64,000 nt of DNA from Kineococcus gynurae (GTDB taxonomy: Bacteria > Actinomycetota > Actinomycetes > Actinomycetales > Kineococcaceae): the NCBI RefSeq assembly GCF_050871315.1, contig NZ_JBJLRE010000006.1; one strand, 5' to 3'. How positions within the stretch are numbered: the stretch's first letter is position 1; every line of letters begins with the position of its first letter. Both the position numbers and the translations under genes were made by a program. Positions 16,764 through 24,920 of the stretch are shown here, piece by piece. The notes below the pieces were generated by a model that had not been told where the DNA came from, ran no database searches, and saw nothing but the letters and a program-made list of their open reading frames with translations.

Positions 16764-17990
16764 GTGAGCACCGCGACCGCCCCCGTCCGCGTCCCCCGAA
16801 CGCCCGTCGCCCGCGGACTGGCCCAGTTCGGCCCGAACTGGTTCACGGCCGTCATGGGGACGGGCATCGTCGCGACCGCGGCCGCCACCCTGCCGGTGCC
16901 GGTCCCCGGACTGCGGCCCGTCGCCACCGGGGTCTGGCTGCTGGCCGGCGCCCTGCTCCTCACGCTGCTCGCGGTCTCGGTGGCCCACGGGCTACGGCAC
17001 CCGTCGGTGGCGCGGGCCCACCTGCGCCACCCCGTGCGTGGTCACTTCTACGGCGCCCCGCCGATGGCCCTGATGACCGTCGGAGCGGGCACGCTGCTGC
17101 TCGGACCGGACGTCGTCGGCCCGCGCGCGGCCCTCGGCCTGGGTGCGCTGCTGTGGGCCCTGGGGACCGTGGGGGGACTGGCCAGCACCGTGCTGGTCCC
17201 GTGGGTGGGGTTGCGGCAGAACGGGTACGACCAGGCGACCGCGTTCGGCGGGTGGTTGGTGCCCGTCGTCCCGCCCATGGTGTCGGCCAGCGTCGGCGCC
17301 CTGCTGGTGCCGCACGCGCCGGCGGGGGCGGGCCGCGAGGCCGTGCTCCTGCTCTGCTACGCGTGCGCCGCCGTCTCGCTGCTGGCCACGGCGGTGCTCG
17401 TCCCCGTCCTGCTCACCCGGTGGCGGCGGCACGGCGCCGGGCCGGCGGCCGCGGTCCCGACCTGGTGGATCGTGCTCGGCCCGCTGGGCCAGGGGGTCAC
17501 CGCGCTGGTGTCGCTGGCCGCGCACGCCCCCGGGACCCTCCCCGCCGCCTGGGTACCGGTCGCCGGGCTCACCGCGGTCGGGGCCGGTGTCGTCCTGGGC
17601 GGGGCCGCGCTGGCCTGGCTCGCGGTGGTCGTGGTGCTGACCGTGCGCACCGCGTGGGCTCGGGGCGGGCTGCCGTTCTCGATGACGTGGTGGAGCTTCA
17701 CGTTCCCGGTCGGGACGCTGGTCACCGGCGCCGGGGCGCTCGCCCACCGGACGGGGTCACCCGTCCTCGCCGGACTGGCCGTCGTCCTGTTCGGCCTGCT
17801 GGTGACCGCCTGGCTCGTCGTCCTCCCCCGGACGGTGCGGGGCGTGCTGGACGGGACCCTGCTCCCCGGGTCGAGCGTGGCGAGCGAGCTCAGTCGCGCG
17901 GCGGGCGCGGGCTGCGCTGGTCGACCAGGCGGGCCAGCCGCATGGCCTCGTCCTCGGCGGCCTTCCCGTCGGCGCGCTGCACGGCCATGA
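16764..17990 (+). CDS. TDT-family (TehA/SLAC1-type) membrane carrier
   Basis: A protein of up to 408 aa with about ten membrane helices and the opening FGPNWFTAVMGTGIVATAAA, which is typical of the tellurite-resistance/dicarboxylate transporter family. Members move C4-dicarboxylates, anions or sulfite, or influence tellurite resistance. The GTG start lies 95 bp from the divergent lysR gene. The membrane core ends near residue 370. The last 33 or so residues, rich in Arg and Pro, are read through the 3' end of the convergent PH-domain gene (101-bp overlap) and are probably not functional. The substrate is not predictable from sequence alone. Confidence 0.85.
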   Translation: MSTATAPVRVPRTPVARGLAQFGPNWFTAVMGTGIVATAAATLPVPVPGLRPVATGVWLLAGALLLTLLAVSVAHGLRHPSVARAHLRHPVRGHFYGAPPMALMTVGAGTLLLGPDVVGPRAALGLGALLWALGTVGGLASTVLVPWVGLRQNGYDQATAFGGWLVPVVPPMVSASVGALLVPHAPAGAGREAVLLLCYACAAVSLLATAVLVPVLLTRWRRHGAGPAAAVPTWWIVLGPLGQGVTALVSLAAHAPGTLPAAWVPVAGLTAVGAGVVLGGAALAWLAVVVVLTVRTAWARGGLPFSMTWWSFTFPVGTLVTGAGALAHRTGSPVLAGLAVVLFGLLVTAWLVVLPRTVRGVLDGTLLPGSSVASELSRAAGAGCAGRPGGPAAWPRPRRPSRRRAARP

Positions 17991-18351
17991 CCGGGATGTT
18001 CTCGCCGTCGTCGGTGTCGAGGGTCAGCCACGGGCCGGCGCCCCCGAAGCGCACCCCGACGATCCCGTCCCAGTCCACCCGCCGGGTGAAGACGACGTTG
18101 CGGACGACGAGGGCCTCGCGGGTCACCAGGGCCCGCACCCCGACCAACCGGACCAGCCCACCCGCGACCACCACCCCGAACAGCAGCGCCGAGATCGTGT
18201 CCAGCGGGGTCCAGGTCGCCTCGGGATCGACGGTCAGCGCCACCGACATGGCGATCATCGACGCCATCACCAGGGCCGCCAAGGGGTAGCCGACCCACCG
18301 GGCCCGACGCGGGCGGAACGCGCGGGTGGAGACGGTCCCGTCCGCACTCAC
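17890..18351 (-). CDS. PH-domain membrane protein at the end of the rib-his operon
   Basis: A 153-aa protein with two membrane helices (about residues 17-38 and 50-67) followed by a bacterial PH-like domain (ALVTREALVVRNVVFTRRVDWDGIVGVRF). It is commonly found right after hisG in actinobacteria. No biochemical role is established. The GTG start (VSADGTVST) is chosen because it overlaps the hisG stop as GTGA; a GTG three codons upstream is also available. Its 3' end overlaps the convergent TDT carrier tail by 101 bp. Confidence 0.8.
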   Translation of the reverse strand: MSADGTVSTRAFRPRRARWVGYPLAALVMASMIAMSVALTVDPEATWTPLDTISALLFGVVVAGGLVRLVGVRALVTREALVVRNVVFTRRVDWDGIVGVRFGGAGPWLTLDTDDGENIPVMAVQRADGKAAEDEAMRLARLVDQRSPRPPRD

Positions 18352-19229
18352 AGGCGGCACGCGTGGATGCTGGTGACCATGATCGCCCGGGCGCCGAGGT
18401 CGTAGAGGTCGTCCATGACCTGGTTGGTCTGGCGCGCCTTCACCATGGCCCGCACCGCCACCCAGTCCGGGTCGGCCAGCGGCGACACCGTGGGCGACTC
18501 CAGCCCCGGCGTGATGGCGCAGGCGCGGTCGAGGATCTCGCGCGGGCAGTCGTAGTCGACGATCACGTACTGCCGCGCGACCAGGACCCCCTGCAGGCGG
18601 CGGACGAGGACGTCGACCGCCGAGGACGGCTCGGCGCCGGCCCGACGGATCAGCACCGCCTCCGACGTCATGACCGGCTCGCCGAAGATCTCCAGACCGG
18701 CCGCGCGCAGCGTCGTCCCGGTCTCGACGACGTCCGCGATCACGTCGGCGATGCCGAGCGCGACGGCGGTCTCGACCGCGCCGTCGAGGTGCACGACGTC
18801 GGCCGAGACCCCGTGCTCGGCGAGGTGCTTGCCGAGCAGCCCCGAGTAGCTCGTCGCGATCCGTCGCCCCTGCAGGTCGGCCACCGAGGCGGCCGTTCCC
18901 GGGAAGGCCGCGAACCGGAAGGTGCTGCGGGCGAAGCCGAGCTGCAGGATCTCGTCGGCCGGGGCCCCGGAGTCCTGCAGCAGGTCGCGCCCGGTGATCC
19001 CGGCGTCCAGCGTCCCCGCGCCCACGTACAGCGCGATGTCGCGCGGGCGCAGGAACACGAACTGGACGTTGTTGGTCGGGTCGTCCAGCAGCAGTTCCTT
19101 GGACTGGCGGTGCTGCTGGTACCCGGCCTCGCGGAGCATGGCGCTGGCCGCCTCCGACAGCGCCCCCTTGTTGGGCACCGCGATGCGCAGCACGGGTCGT
19201 CGGTCCTTGTCCACGCGGGTTTCCCTCAC
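18348..19229 (-). CDS. hisG: ATP phosphoribosyltransferase (long form)
   Basis: First committed enzyme of histidine biosynthesis, joining ATP and PRPP. At 293 aa it is the long form with a C-terminal ACT-like regulatory domain that binds histidine for feedback inhibition, so HisZ is not needed. The catalytic core shows RIAVPNKGALSE at the start, DAGITGRDLL, and the PRPP loop DVVETGTTLRAAGL. The GTG start overlaps the hisE stop as GTGA. Its own stop overlaps the PH-domain gene. Confidence 0.97.
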   Translation of the reverse strand: MRETRVDKDRRPVLRIAVPNKGALSEAASAMLREAGYQQHRQSKELLLDDPTNNVQFVFLRPRDIALYVGAGTLDAGITGRDLLQDSGAPADEILQLGFARSTFRFAAFPGTAASVADLQGRRIATSYSGLLGKHLAEHGVSADVVHLDGAVETAVALGIADVIADVVETGTTLRAAGLEIFGEPVMTSEAVLIRRAGAEPSSAVDVLVRRLQGVLVARQYVIVDYDCPREILDRACAITPGLESPTVSPLADPDWVAVRAMVKARQTNQVMDDLYDLGARAIMVTSIHACRL

Positions 19230-19489
19230 AGGTGCTTGTAGACGTCGGCGAGGGTCAGCCCGCGGGCGATCAGCAGCACCTGCAGGTGGTACAGCAGCTG
19301 CGAGACCTCCTCGGCGGTGCGCTCGTCCGACTCGTGCTCGGCCGCCATCCAGACCTCGGCGGCCTCCTCCACGATCTTCTTGCCGATCGCATGGACCCCG
19401 GCGTCGAGCTCCGCCACGGTGCCGGAGTTCGCGGGTCGGGTACGGGCCTTCTCGCCCAGTTCGGCGAACAGGTCCTCGAACGTCTTCAC
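19226..19489 (-). CDS. hisE: Phosphoribosyl-ATP pyrophosphatase
   Basis: An 87-aa all-alpha NTP pyrophosphohydrolase that removes pyrophosphate from phosphoribosyl-ATP, the second histidine step. The metal-binding helix IGKKIVEEAAEVWMAAE and the second helix ERTAEEVSQLLYHLQVLL carry the expected Glu/Asp residues. It lies 10 bp after ribH and overlaps hisG, so histidine genes are transcribed with the riboflavin genes. The ATG start is clear. Confidence 0.96.
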   Translation of the reverse strand: MKTFEDLFAELGEKARTRPANSGTVAELDAGVHAIGKKIVEEAAEVWMAAEHESDERTAEEVSQLLYHLQVLLIARGLTLADVYKHL

Positions 19490-19499
19490 TCCGGAAAGG

Positions 19500-19976
19500 C
19501 TACCGGGGCGCGACCTCGCGCAGCGCCACCGCGGTCTCCAGCGCCGCGAACACGGCCTCGCGGCCCTTGTCCTCGCGGCTGCCGTGCAACCCGGCCCGGT
19601 CGATGGCCTGCCCCTCGTTGTCGACGGTCAGCACGCCGAACCCGACCGGGGTCCCGGTCTGCACCGAGACCTGGGTCAGCCCGTCGGTGGCGGCGGAGCA
19701 CACGTAGTCGAAGTGCGGCGTGGACCCGCGGATGACGACGCCCAGGGCGACGACCGCGTCCACGGTCGGGGCCAGTCGGGCCGCGGCGACCGGCAGCTCG
19801 AAGCTGCCCGGCACCCGGATCTCGACGACGTCGGCGACCCCGGTGTCCTGCAGGGCCTTGCGCGCCCCGGCCAGCAGGCCGTCCATGATCTGGGTGTGCC
19901 AGCGGGCGGCGACGAGCGCGACCCTCAACCCGGTCCCGTCGACCTCGACGTCGGCGGGGGCTCCCTGACCACTCAT
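19500..19976 (-). CDS. ribH: 6,7-dimethyl-8-ribityllumazine synthase
   Basis: Condenses the ribityl-uracil precursor with dihydroxybutanone phosphate in the penultimate riboflavin step; the family assembles into 60-mer or pentameric shells. At 158 aa it has the standard length. Visible motifs are ALVAARWHTQIMDGLL, the substrate loop VPGSFELPVAA, GVVIRGSTPHFDYVCSA with the catalytic His, and FGVLTVDNEGQA. It is the last riboflavin gene of the operon, 61 bp after ribB and 10 bp before hisE. Confidence 0.97.
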   Translation of the reverse strand: MSGQGAPADVEVDGTGLRVALVAARWHTQIMDGLLAGARKALQDTGVADVVEIRVPGSFELPVAAARLAPTVDAVVALGVVIRGSTPHFDYVCSAATDGLTQVSVQTGTPVGFGVLTVDNEGQAIDRAGLHGSREDKGREAVFAALETAVALREVAPR

Positions 19977-20037
19977 GCGTGTCCTCCAGTCGTGCGACGG
20001 TTCCCGGCGGGGCGTGCTGCCTCGATCATGCTGGACG

Positions 20038-20661
20038 TCACGACCGCGTCGCCGCGAGGTGGGCGCGCAGCTCGGCGATGGTCAGGACGGGCAGGTCGTA
20101 GCGCGCACCCAGCTCGGCGATCTCCGGCCCCTTCATGACCGGGCCGGCGTCGGTGACGAGCTCGGAGATGACGGCCACGGGCGGCAGACCGGCCAGCCGG
20201 CAGAGGTCCACGGCGGCCTCGGTGTGCCCGGGGCGTTCCAGGACGCCGCCCGGACGGGCCCGCAACGGGAACACGTGGCCCGGGCGGATCAGGTCGGCGG
20301 GGACCGACGTCGGGTCGGCCAGGACGCGCGCGGTGCGGGCACGGTCGGCCGCGGAGATCCCCGTGCCGACCCCGGCCGCCGCGTCCACGCTGACCGTGTA
20401 GTCGGTGCGCAGCGAGTCCTCGTTGCGCTCCACCATGGGCGGCAGGGCGAGTTCGGCGGCCCGCTCGGCGGGCATGGGGACGCAGATCATCCCCGAGGTC
20501 CAGCGCACGGTCCAGCCCATCCACTCCTCGGTCGCGAGCGCCGCGGGCAGGACGACGTCGCCCTCGTTCTCCCGGTCGGCGTCGTCGGTGACGAGGACGG
20601 GGCGACCGGCGGCGAGCGCCGCGAGCGCGGTGTCCAGGGGGGAGGCGACGAGCGTGCTCAC
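20038..20661 (-). CDS. ribB: 3,4-dihydroxy-2-butanone 4-phosphate synthase (no GTP cyclohydrolase II domain)
   Basis: Makes the four-carbon unit of riboflavin from ribulose 5-phosphate. The 207-aa protein has the acidic active-site loop DDADRENEGDVVLPA, and the later GHVFPLRARPGGVLERPGHTEA with its catalytic His and Glu. Many actinobacteria carry a RibBA fusion here. In this gene the frame ends after ELRAHLAATRS with no cyclohydrolase II half, so the RibA function must be elsewhere. The GTG start overlaps the ribE stop as GTGA. Confidence 0.93.
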   Translation of the reverse strand: MSTLVASPLDTALAALAAGRPVLVTDDADRENEGDVVLPAALATEEWMGWTVRWTSGMICVPMPAERAAELALPPMVERNEDSLRTDYTVSVDAAAGVGTGISAADRARTARVLADPTSVPADLIRPGHVFPLRARPGGVLERPGHTEAAVDLCRLAGLPPVAVISELVTDAGPVMKGPEIAELGARYDLPVLTIAELRAHLAATRS

Positions 20662-21287
20662 CGGGCGCCCCCCGTCGCGACGAGTCGTTCCACGTACTTG
20701 GCCAAGACGTCCACCTCCAGGTTCACGAGTTCTCCGATCTGTTTGCGCCCCAACGTGGTCAGCTCCAGCGTGGTGGGGATGAGCGACACCTCCAGCCACG
20801 GGTCGACGGCGTCGGGGGCGCTCACCGCCGACACCGTGAGCGAGGTGCCGTCGAGGGTGATCGAGCCCTTCTCGACGACGTACCGGGCGAGTCCGGTCGG
20901 GACGGCGACCCGGACGACCTCCCAGCGCTCCCCCGGGGTGCGGGCGGCGATCGTCCCGGTGCCGTCCACGTGGCCCTGCACGACGTGGCCCCCGAACCGG
21001 CCGGAGGCGGCCATGGCCCGTTCCAGGTTGACCCGGCGCCCCGCCTCGACGCCGCGCAACGAGCTGCGCCGCAACGTCTCGGCCATGACGTCGACGCTGA
21101 AGGTGTCGGGGGCGGGCTGGTCGGTCACGGTGAGGCAGACGCCGTCCACGGCGATCGAGGCGCCGTGGGTCGCGTCGGAGGTGACCAGCGGCCCGCGCAC
21201 GGTGAGCCGGGCGGCCCCGTCCTGGGCGTCGCCGATCAGCTCGACCTCGACCACCTCGCCGATCTCCTCGACGATTCCGGTGAACAT
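20658..21287 (-). CDS. ribE: Riboflavin synthase alpha chain
   Basis: Dismutates two lumazine molecules to riboflavin. The 209-aa protein shows the N-terminal signature MFTGIVEEIGEV and the internal duplication of two lumazine-binding barrels, each with a GHVVQGHVDGTG-like element. The conserved DGVCLTVT and DGTSLTVSAV strands occur once per half. It starts with ATG right after ribD (1 bp gap) and overlaps ribB. The gene is called ribC or ribE depending on species. Confidence 0.95.
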   Translation of the reverse strand: MFTGIVEEIGEVVEVELIGDAQDGAARLTVRGPLVTSDATHGASIAVDGVCLTVTDQPAPDTFSVDVMAETLRRSSLRGVEAGRRVNLERAMAASGRFGGHVVQGHVDGTGTIAARTPGERWEVVRVAVPTGLARYVVEKGSITLDGTSLTVSAVSAPDAVDPWLEVSLIPTTLELTTLGRKQIGELVNLEVDVLAKYVERLVATGGAR

Positions 21288-21288
21288 G

Positions 21289-22386
21289 TCAGTGCTCCTT
21301 CGTGCTGCAGCCCTGCAGCGGCTGGGCCGCCTGCAGGACGGTGGGGACGGTGAGGGTCGGGCGGGCGACGAGCCGGACGTCGTCGCCGATGCGGGAGACG
21401 CTGCGGGTGCGCAGCCGGGCGATGTCGTCCATGGCGCCGATCCCGAGGTCGCCGACGGCCTGCGGACCGGCGCCGAGCAGGGCGGGGGCGAGGTAGGCGA
21501 CCACCTCGTCGACGAGCCCGGCCCGCCAGAAGGCGGCGGCGACCTGCGGCCCGCCCTCGAGGAGGACGCTGCGGATCTCCCTGTCCTGCAGCACCTGCAG
21601 AGCCTCGACGGGATCATGGGAGGCGATCTGCAGGAAGTCCGCGCCCGGGGCCCGCAGCCGGGCACCCGCGGGCACCGGTCGGCGGCCCAGCACCACCCGC
21701 AGCGGCTGCGGCCCGACGACCCGCCCGTGCGAGCGGACGCTCAGGGCCGGGTCGTCGGCCAGCGCGGTGCCGGTGCCGACGAGGACGGCGTCGTGCTCGG
21801 CCCGGAGCCGGTGGACGTCGGCCCGCGCCTCGGGAGAGGTGATCCAGCGGCTGCTGCCGTCGGCGGCCGCGGATCGACCGTCGAGGGTCGCGGCCCACTT
21901 CCAGGTGACCCAGGGGCGGCCCCGGCCGACCGCGGTGTCCCAGCGTTCGTTGAGCTCGCGCGAGTCGGCGGCGGCGACCCCGGCGACGACCTCGACGCCC
22001 GCCGCGGCCAGCACGTCGGCCCCGCCCGCGGCGACGGGGTTCGGGTCGGGGGCGCCGACGACGACGCGGGTGACCCCGGCGGACACCAGGGCCTCGGTGC
22101 AGGGGCCCGTCCGGCCCGTGTGCGCGCAGGGTTCGAGGGTCACGACGGCGGTCAGCCCGGCGGCCGGACGCCCGAGGTCACGCAGGGCGTCGGCCTCGGC
22201 GTGCAGGCTGCCGGCCCCGCGGTGGTGCCCCTCGGCGAGGACCCGCCCGCTGCCCGGATCCAGCAGCACGCAGCCGACGCGGGGGTTGGGACCGCGCACC
22301 GGTCCCCGCGCGGCCAGGTCGAGGGCGCGACGCATGGCCTCGACCTCGTGCGGGAGCGCACGGTCGGCGGGGAGCACTGCGGTCAT
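21289..22386 (-). CDS. ribD: Bifunctional riboflavin deaminase/reductase
   Basis: The 365-aa protein joins a cytidine-deaminase-like N-terminal domain (about 10-150) to a DHFR-like reductase (about 155-365), giving steps two and three of riboflavin synthesis. Zinc ligands are visible in SLHAEADAL and LEPCAHTGRTGPC. The reductase shows WVTWKWAATLDGR and LLEGGPQVAAAFW. The ATG is chosen because a GGAGG sequence sits 8 bases upstream. It is the first gene after the FMN riboswitch, so flavin supply controls the whole ribDEBH-his transcription unit. Confidence 0.96.
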   Translation of the reverse strand: MTAVLPADRALPHEVEAMRRALDLAARGPVRGPNPRVGCVLLDPGSGRVLAEGHHRGAGSLHAEADALRDLGRPAAGLTAVVTLEPCAHTGRTGPCTEALVSAGVTRVVVGAPDPNPVAAGGADVLAAAGVEVVAGVAAADSRELNERWDTAVGRGRPWVTWKWAATLDGRSAAADGSSRWITSPEARADVHRLRAEHDAVLVGTGTALADDPALSVRSHGRVVGPQPLRVVLGRRPVPAGARLRAPGADFLQIASHDPVEALQVLQDREIRSVLLEGGPQVAAAFWRAGLVDEVVAYLAPALLGAGPQAVGDLGIGAMDDIARLRTRSVSRIGDDVRLVARPTLTVPTVLQAAQPLQGCSTKEH

Positions 22387-22536
22387 TCCTGTCACCTCCG
22401 GTCCGGGCGGACTACGGGGCGACACGGAGGCACGGGAGGACGACGGACGTCCACCCGACGGGCGGCGAGGGACGCGACGAGGACCCGGAGACGACTCCGG
22501 GGCGGACCCGGGACGAACCAGGGTCGGCAGGACCAC

Positions 22537-22682
22537 GCAGCGCCCCACGACGCCGCGCGCTGCCTCCCATCCGGACTTTCACCGTCGGCCCCGGAATTCC
22601 ACCGGATCAACCCCCCACCGAGGCGGAGGGCTCGCGGACTGTCACCGCCGGTTCGGAATTGCACCGACCCCGGAGCACGCGT
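22537..22682 (-). promoter_or_regulatory. FMN riboswitch (RFN element) with candidate expression-platform hairpin
   Basis: Read on the minus strand from about 22682 to 22566, the conserved RFN blocks appear in order: GGTCGGTGCAATTCCGAACC, GGCGGTGACAGTCCGCGA, GGTTGATCCGGTGGAATTCC and GACGGTGAAAGTCCGGATGG, ending GGAGGCAGC. Just past the aptamer, GCAGCGC (complement of 22557-22563) can pair with GCGCTGC (complement of 22537-22543), a 7-bp stem that could be the switching hairpin. FMN binding should lower ribD expression. The remaining 150 bases to the ribD start are untranslated leader with no other feature seen. Confidence 0.93.
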
Positions 22683-22754
22683 GTCATGCGGTACTTGGGG
22701 GCGAGTGTGCCACGTCGGCGGCGCTCTTCCCACCGCAGACCGACGTGACCGGCG

Positions 22755-23411
22755 TCACCCGCAGGCGGCGGCGAGGGCCCGGAGCTCGGCGATGCGCCCG
22801 GCGACGTCCTCGACGCCGTAGACGGCCGAGCCCGCCACGAACACGTCGGCACCGGCCTCGGCGGCCCGCTCGATCGTCGCCGCGGAGATTCCCCCGTCGA
22901 CCTGCAGCCGGATGTCCAGGTCCCCGATCGCGGCCCGCGCCCGGCGGATCTTGGGCAGCGTCACGTCGAGGAAGCTCTGCCCGCCGAAACCCGGCTCGAC
23001 GGTCATCACCAGGATCATGTCGATCTCGGGGAGCAGGTCGACGAACGGTTCGAGCGGGGTCGCCGGGCGCAGCGCCAGCCCGGCCCGACCGCCCGCGGCC
23101 CGGATGTCACGGGCGAGTTTCACGGGGGCGGCCGCCGCCTCGGCGTGGAACGTGACCCCGGCCGCGCCCGCCTCGGCGTACCCCGGGGCCCACCGGTCCG
23201 GGTCCTCGATCATCAGGTGGCAGTCCAGCGGGATCGGCGAGACCCGTTGCAGCGCCTCGACGATCGGCAGCCCGAGGGTCAGGTTGGGGACGAAGTGCCC
23301 GTCCATGACGTCGACGTGGGCGGCGTCCGCCGAGGCGATCCGCTCGAGTTCCGCCTGCAGGTTGGCGAAGTCGGCGGACAGGATGCTGGGGTTGATCTGC
23401 GGGGCGGCCAC
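22755..23411 (-). CDS. rpe: Ribulose-phosphate 3-epimerase
   Basis: Interconverts ribulose 5-phosphate and xylulose 5-phosphate in the pentose phosphate pathway. The 218-aa barrel has the metal-site motifs HVDVMDGHFVPNLTLG, DCHLMI, ILVMTVEPGFGGQ and LQVDGGI. The GTG start (VAAPQINPSILSADF) matches the family N-terminus. It lies upstream of the riboswitch-controlled rib genes, giving ribulose 5-phosphate metabolism next to riboflavin synthesis, which uses the same sugar phosphate. It is 11 bp from the upstream oxidase gene. Confidence 0.96.
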   Translation of the reverse strand: MAAPQINPSILSADFANLQAELERIASADAAHVDVMDGHFVPNLTLGLPIVEALQRVSPIPLDCHLMIEDPDRWAPGYAEAGAAGVTFHAEAAAAPVKLARDIRAAGGRAGLALRPATPLEPFVDLLPEIDMILVMTVEPGFGGQSFLDVTLPKIRRARAAIGDLDIRLQVDGGISAATIERAAEAGADVFVAGSAVYGVEDVAGRIAELRALAAACG

Positions 23412-23422
23412 GGCGCCCGACC

Positions 23423-24493
23423 CTACCGACCGCCGCGGTGGGGGCCGGCACTCCCCCGGCGGACCACGTCGACCGGGTACAGGTCGAGGACGGAGGCCAC
23501 CCCCAGCTGCCGCAGCGTCGTCTCCAGCTCGCCACGGAACCGGCCCAGCACGTCGGCGACCCCCTGCGCCCCACCGGCCGCGAGCCCCCACATGACGGGA
23601 CGACCCACGTGCACCGCCCGGGCCCCCGTCGCCAGCGCCGCGACCACGTGGTGCCCGCCGCGCACGCCCGAGTCGACGTGGACCTCGCACTCGCCGCCGA
23701 CCTCGGCGACCACCTCGGGCAGGGCCGAGGCGCTGGTGACGGAGTTCCCCAGCCGGCGCCCGCCATGGGTCGAGACGACGACGCCCTCGGCGCCGGCGTC
23801 GACGCAGCGTCGGGCGTCGCGCGCGGTCAGCACCCCCTTGGCCAGCACCGGCAGACCCGAGATCGAGGCGAGCCAGCCGATGTCGTCGGGGCCCACGGCG
23901 AAGTTCGTGCCCAGCCCGGCCCCCGCCGCCTCGACCTCGGCCGCGCTGAGGTTGCCTGTCCGGAACCGCAGCGACTCGTCCGGCCAGTTCGGCGGGTGGA
24001 TCTCGGGGTGCTCGACCGAGAGCGAGGTGGTGTCGACAGTGAGGACGAGCGCCGCCGCCCCGGCCTCGACCGCGCGTTCCACCAGGGTGCGGGTGATCCC
24101 CCGGTCGGCGGTCAGGTAGACCTGGTACCACCAGGGCGCGCCCTCGGCGGCGATGTCGGCGAACCGGACGCCGGTGTTGGTGGACACCCCGAGCAGCGAT
24201 CCCTGCGCGGCGGCGCCCCGGGCGGTCGCGACCTCGCCGAGCGGGTTCGCCGCGACCTGCTGGGCCATGGGGGCGACCACGATCGGGCTGGCCACCGGGG
24301 TCCCGAGGAGTTCGACGCCGGTGCGGATCGTGCTGACGTCGCGCAGGACGCTCGGCCGCAGGCGCAGGGCGTCCCAGTCCTCGACGCCCTCCCGGGCGCA
24401 GGCTCCGTCACCGGCGACGGAGTGGACGTAGCGGGAGACGTAGTCGGGCAGGACGGCGTCGGCGCGGGCGGCGAGCTCCTCGATCCAGGTCAC
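23423..24493 (-). CDS. FMN-dependent alpha-hydroxy-acid oxidase/dehydrogenase
   Basis: A 356-aa FMN barrel of the lactate/glycolate oxidase family, oxidising a 2-hydroxy acid to the keto acid. FMN-site features are PIVVAPMAQQ near residue 70 and WWYQVYL, with LPVLAKGVLTARDA carrying the catalytic-region lysine. The catalytic histidine lies in STHGGRRLGNS near residue 240. The usual family form is SNHGGRQLD, so the Asn and the Asp are replaced. It could be a lactate 2-monooxygenase-like enzyme or a relative with another substrate. The GTG start (VTWIEELA) overlaps the PLDc_N gene stop as GTGA. It is probably co-transcribed into rpe. Confidence 0.86.
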   Translation of the reverse strand: MTWIEELAARADAVLPDYVSRYVHSVAGDGACAREGVEDWDALRLRPSVLRDVSTIRTGVELLGTPVASPIVVAPMAQQVAANPLGEVATARGAAAQGSLLGVSTNTGVRFADIAAEGAPWWYQVYLTADRGITRTLVERAVEAGAAALVLTVDTTSLSVEHPEIHPPNWPDESLRFRTGNLSAAEVEAAGAGLGTNFAVGPDDIGWLASISGLPVLAKGVLTARDARRCVDAGAEGVVVSTHGGRRLGNSVTSASALPEVVAEVGGECEVHVDSGVRGGHHVVAALATGARAVHVGRPVMWGLAAGGAQGVADVLGRFRGELETTLRQLGVASVLDLYPVDVVRRGSAGPHRGGR

Positions 24494-24864
24494 CCGCCCG
24501 ATCCTGGCACCTCCCCCTCGCCCCGGGTACGCGCCCGGCGCACGAGGTCGTCGAACTCGGCGTCCACCCGGGCCTGGTCGGCGGCCAACCGGTCGTCGAT
24601 GTCGCGGGTGCTCGGGGGCGCCGGTCGGGAACTCTCCGCGAACCCGGCCTGGTCGGCGTACCAGACGCCGCTGCGGCGCTCGACGCGCTGCGGGCGTCCC
24701 GCGACCAGCCAGGCGATCCCGCCGACCAGCGGGAGCAGGATGATGAGGACGATCCAGGCCACCTTGGGCAGGTTCCGCACCCGGTCCTTGTCGGTCTGGA
24801 TGCAGTCGATCAGGCAGAAGACCAGGAGGGCGAGCTCCAGCAGCGCCGGGAGGATTCTGATCAC
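24490..24864 (-). CDS. PLDc_N-domain small membrane protein
   Basis: A 124-aa protein with two N-terminal membrane helices (about 5-22 and 34-55) containing the cardiolipin-synthase N-terminal-type motif LPKVAWIVLIILLPLVGGIAW. A charged soluble tail with a possible coiled coil (DIDDRLAADQARVDAEFDDL) follows. Stand-alone proteins of this type are common in actinobacteria and have no known activity; there is no phospholipase D catalytic domain. It starts 56 bp from the divergent DsbA-family gene and overlaps the downstream oxidase. Confidence 0.8.
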   Translation of the reverse strand: MIRILPALLELALLVFCLIDCIQTDKDRVRNLPKVAWIVLIILLPLVGGIAWLVAGRPQRVERRSGVWYADQAGFAESSRPAPPSTRDIDDRLAADQARVDAEFDDLVRRARTRGEGEVPGSGG

Positions 24865-24920
24865 CGGCCGACCGTAGTGCCCGACCCGTCCCCTCCACGC
24901 CCACCGGAAAGGTTTTCACC

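Noticed and set aside
20038..20661. A RibBA fusion
   Set aside because: The frame ends after the RibB domain with no GTP cyclohydrolase II zinc motif before the stop.
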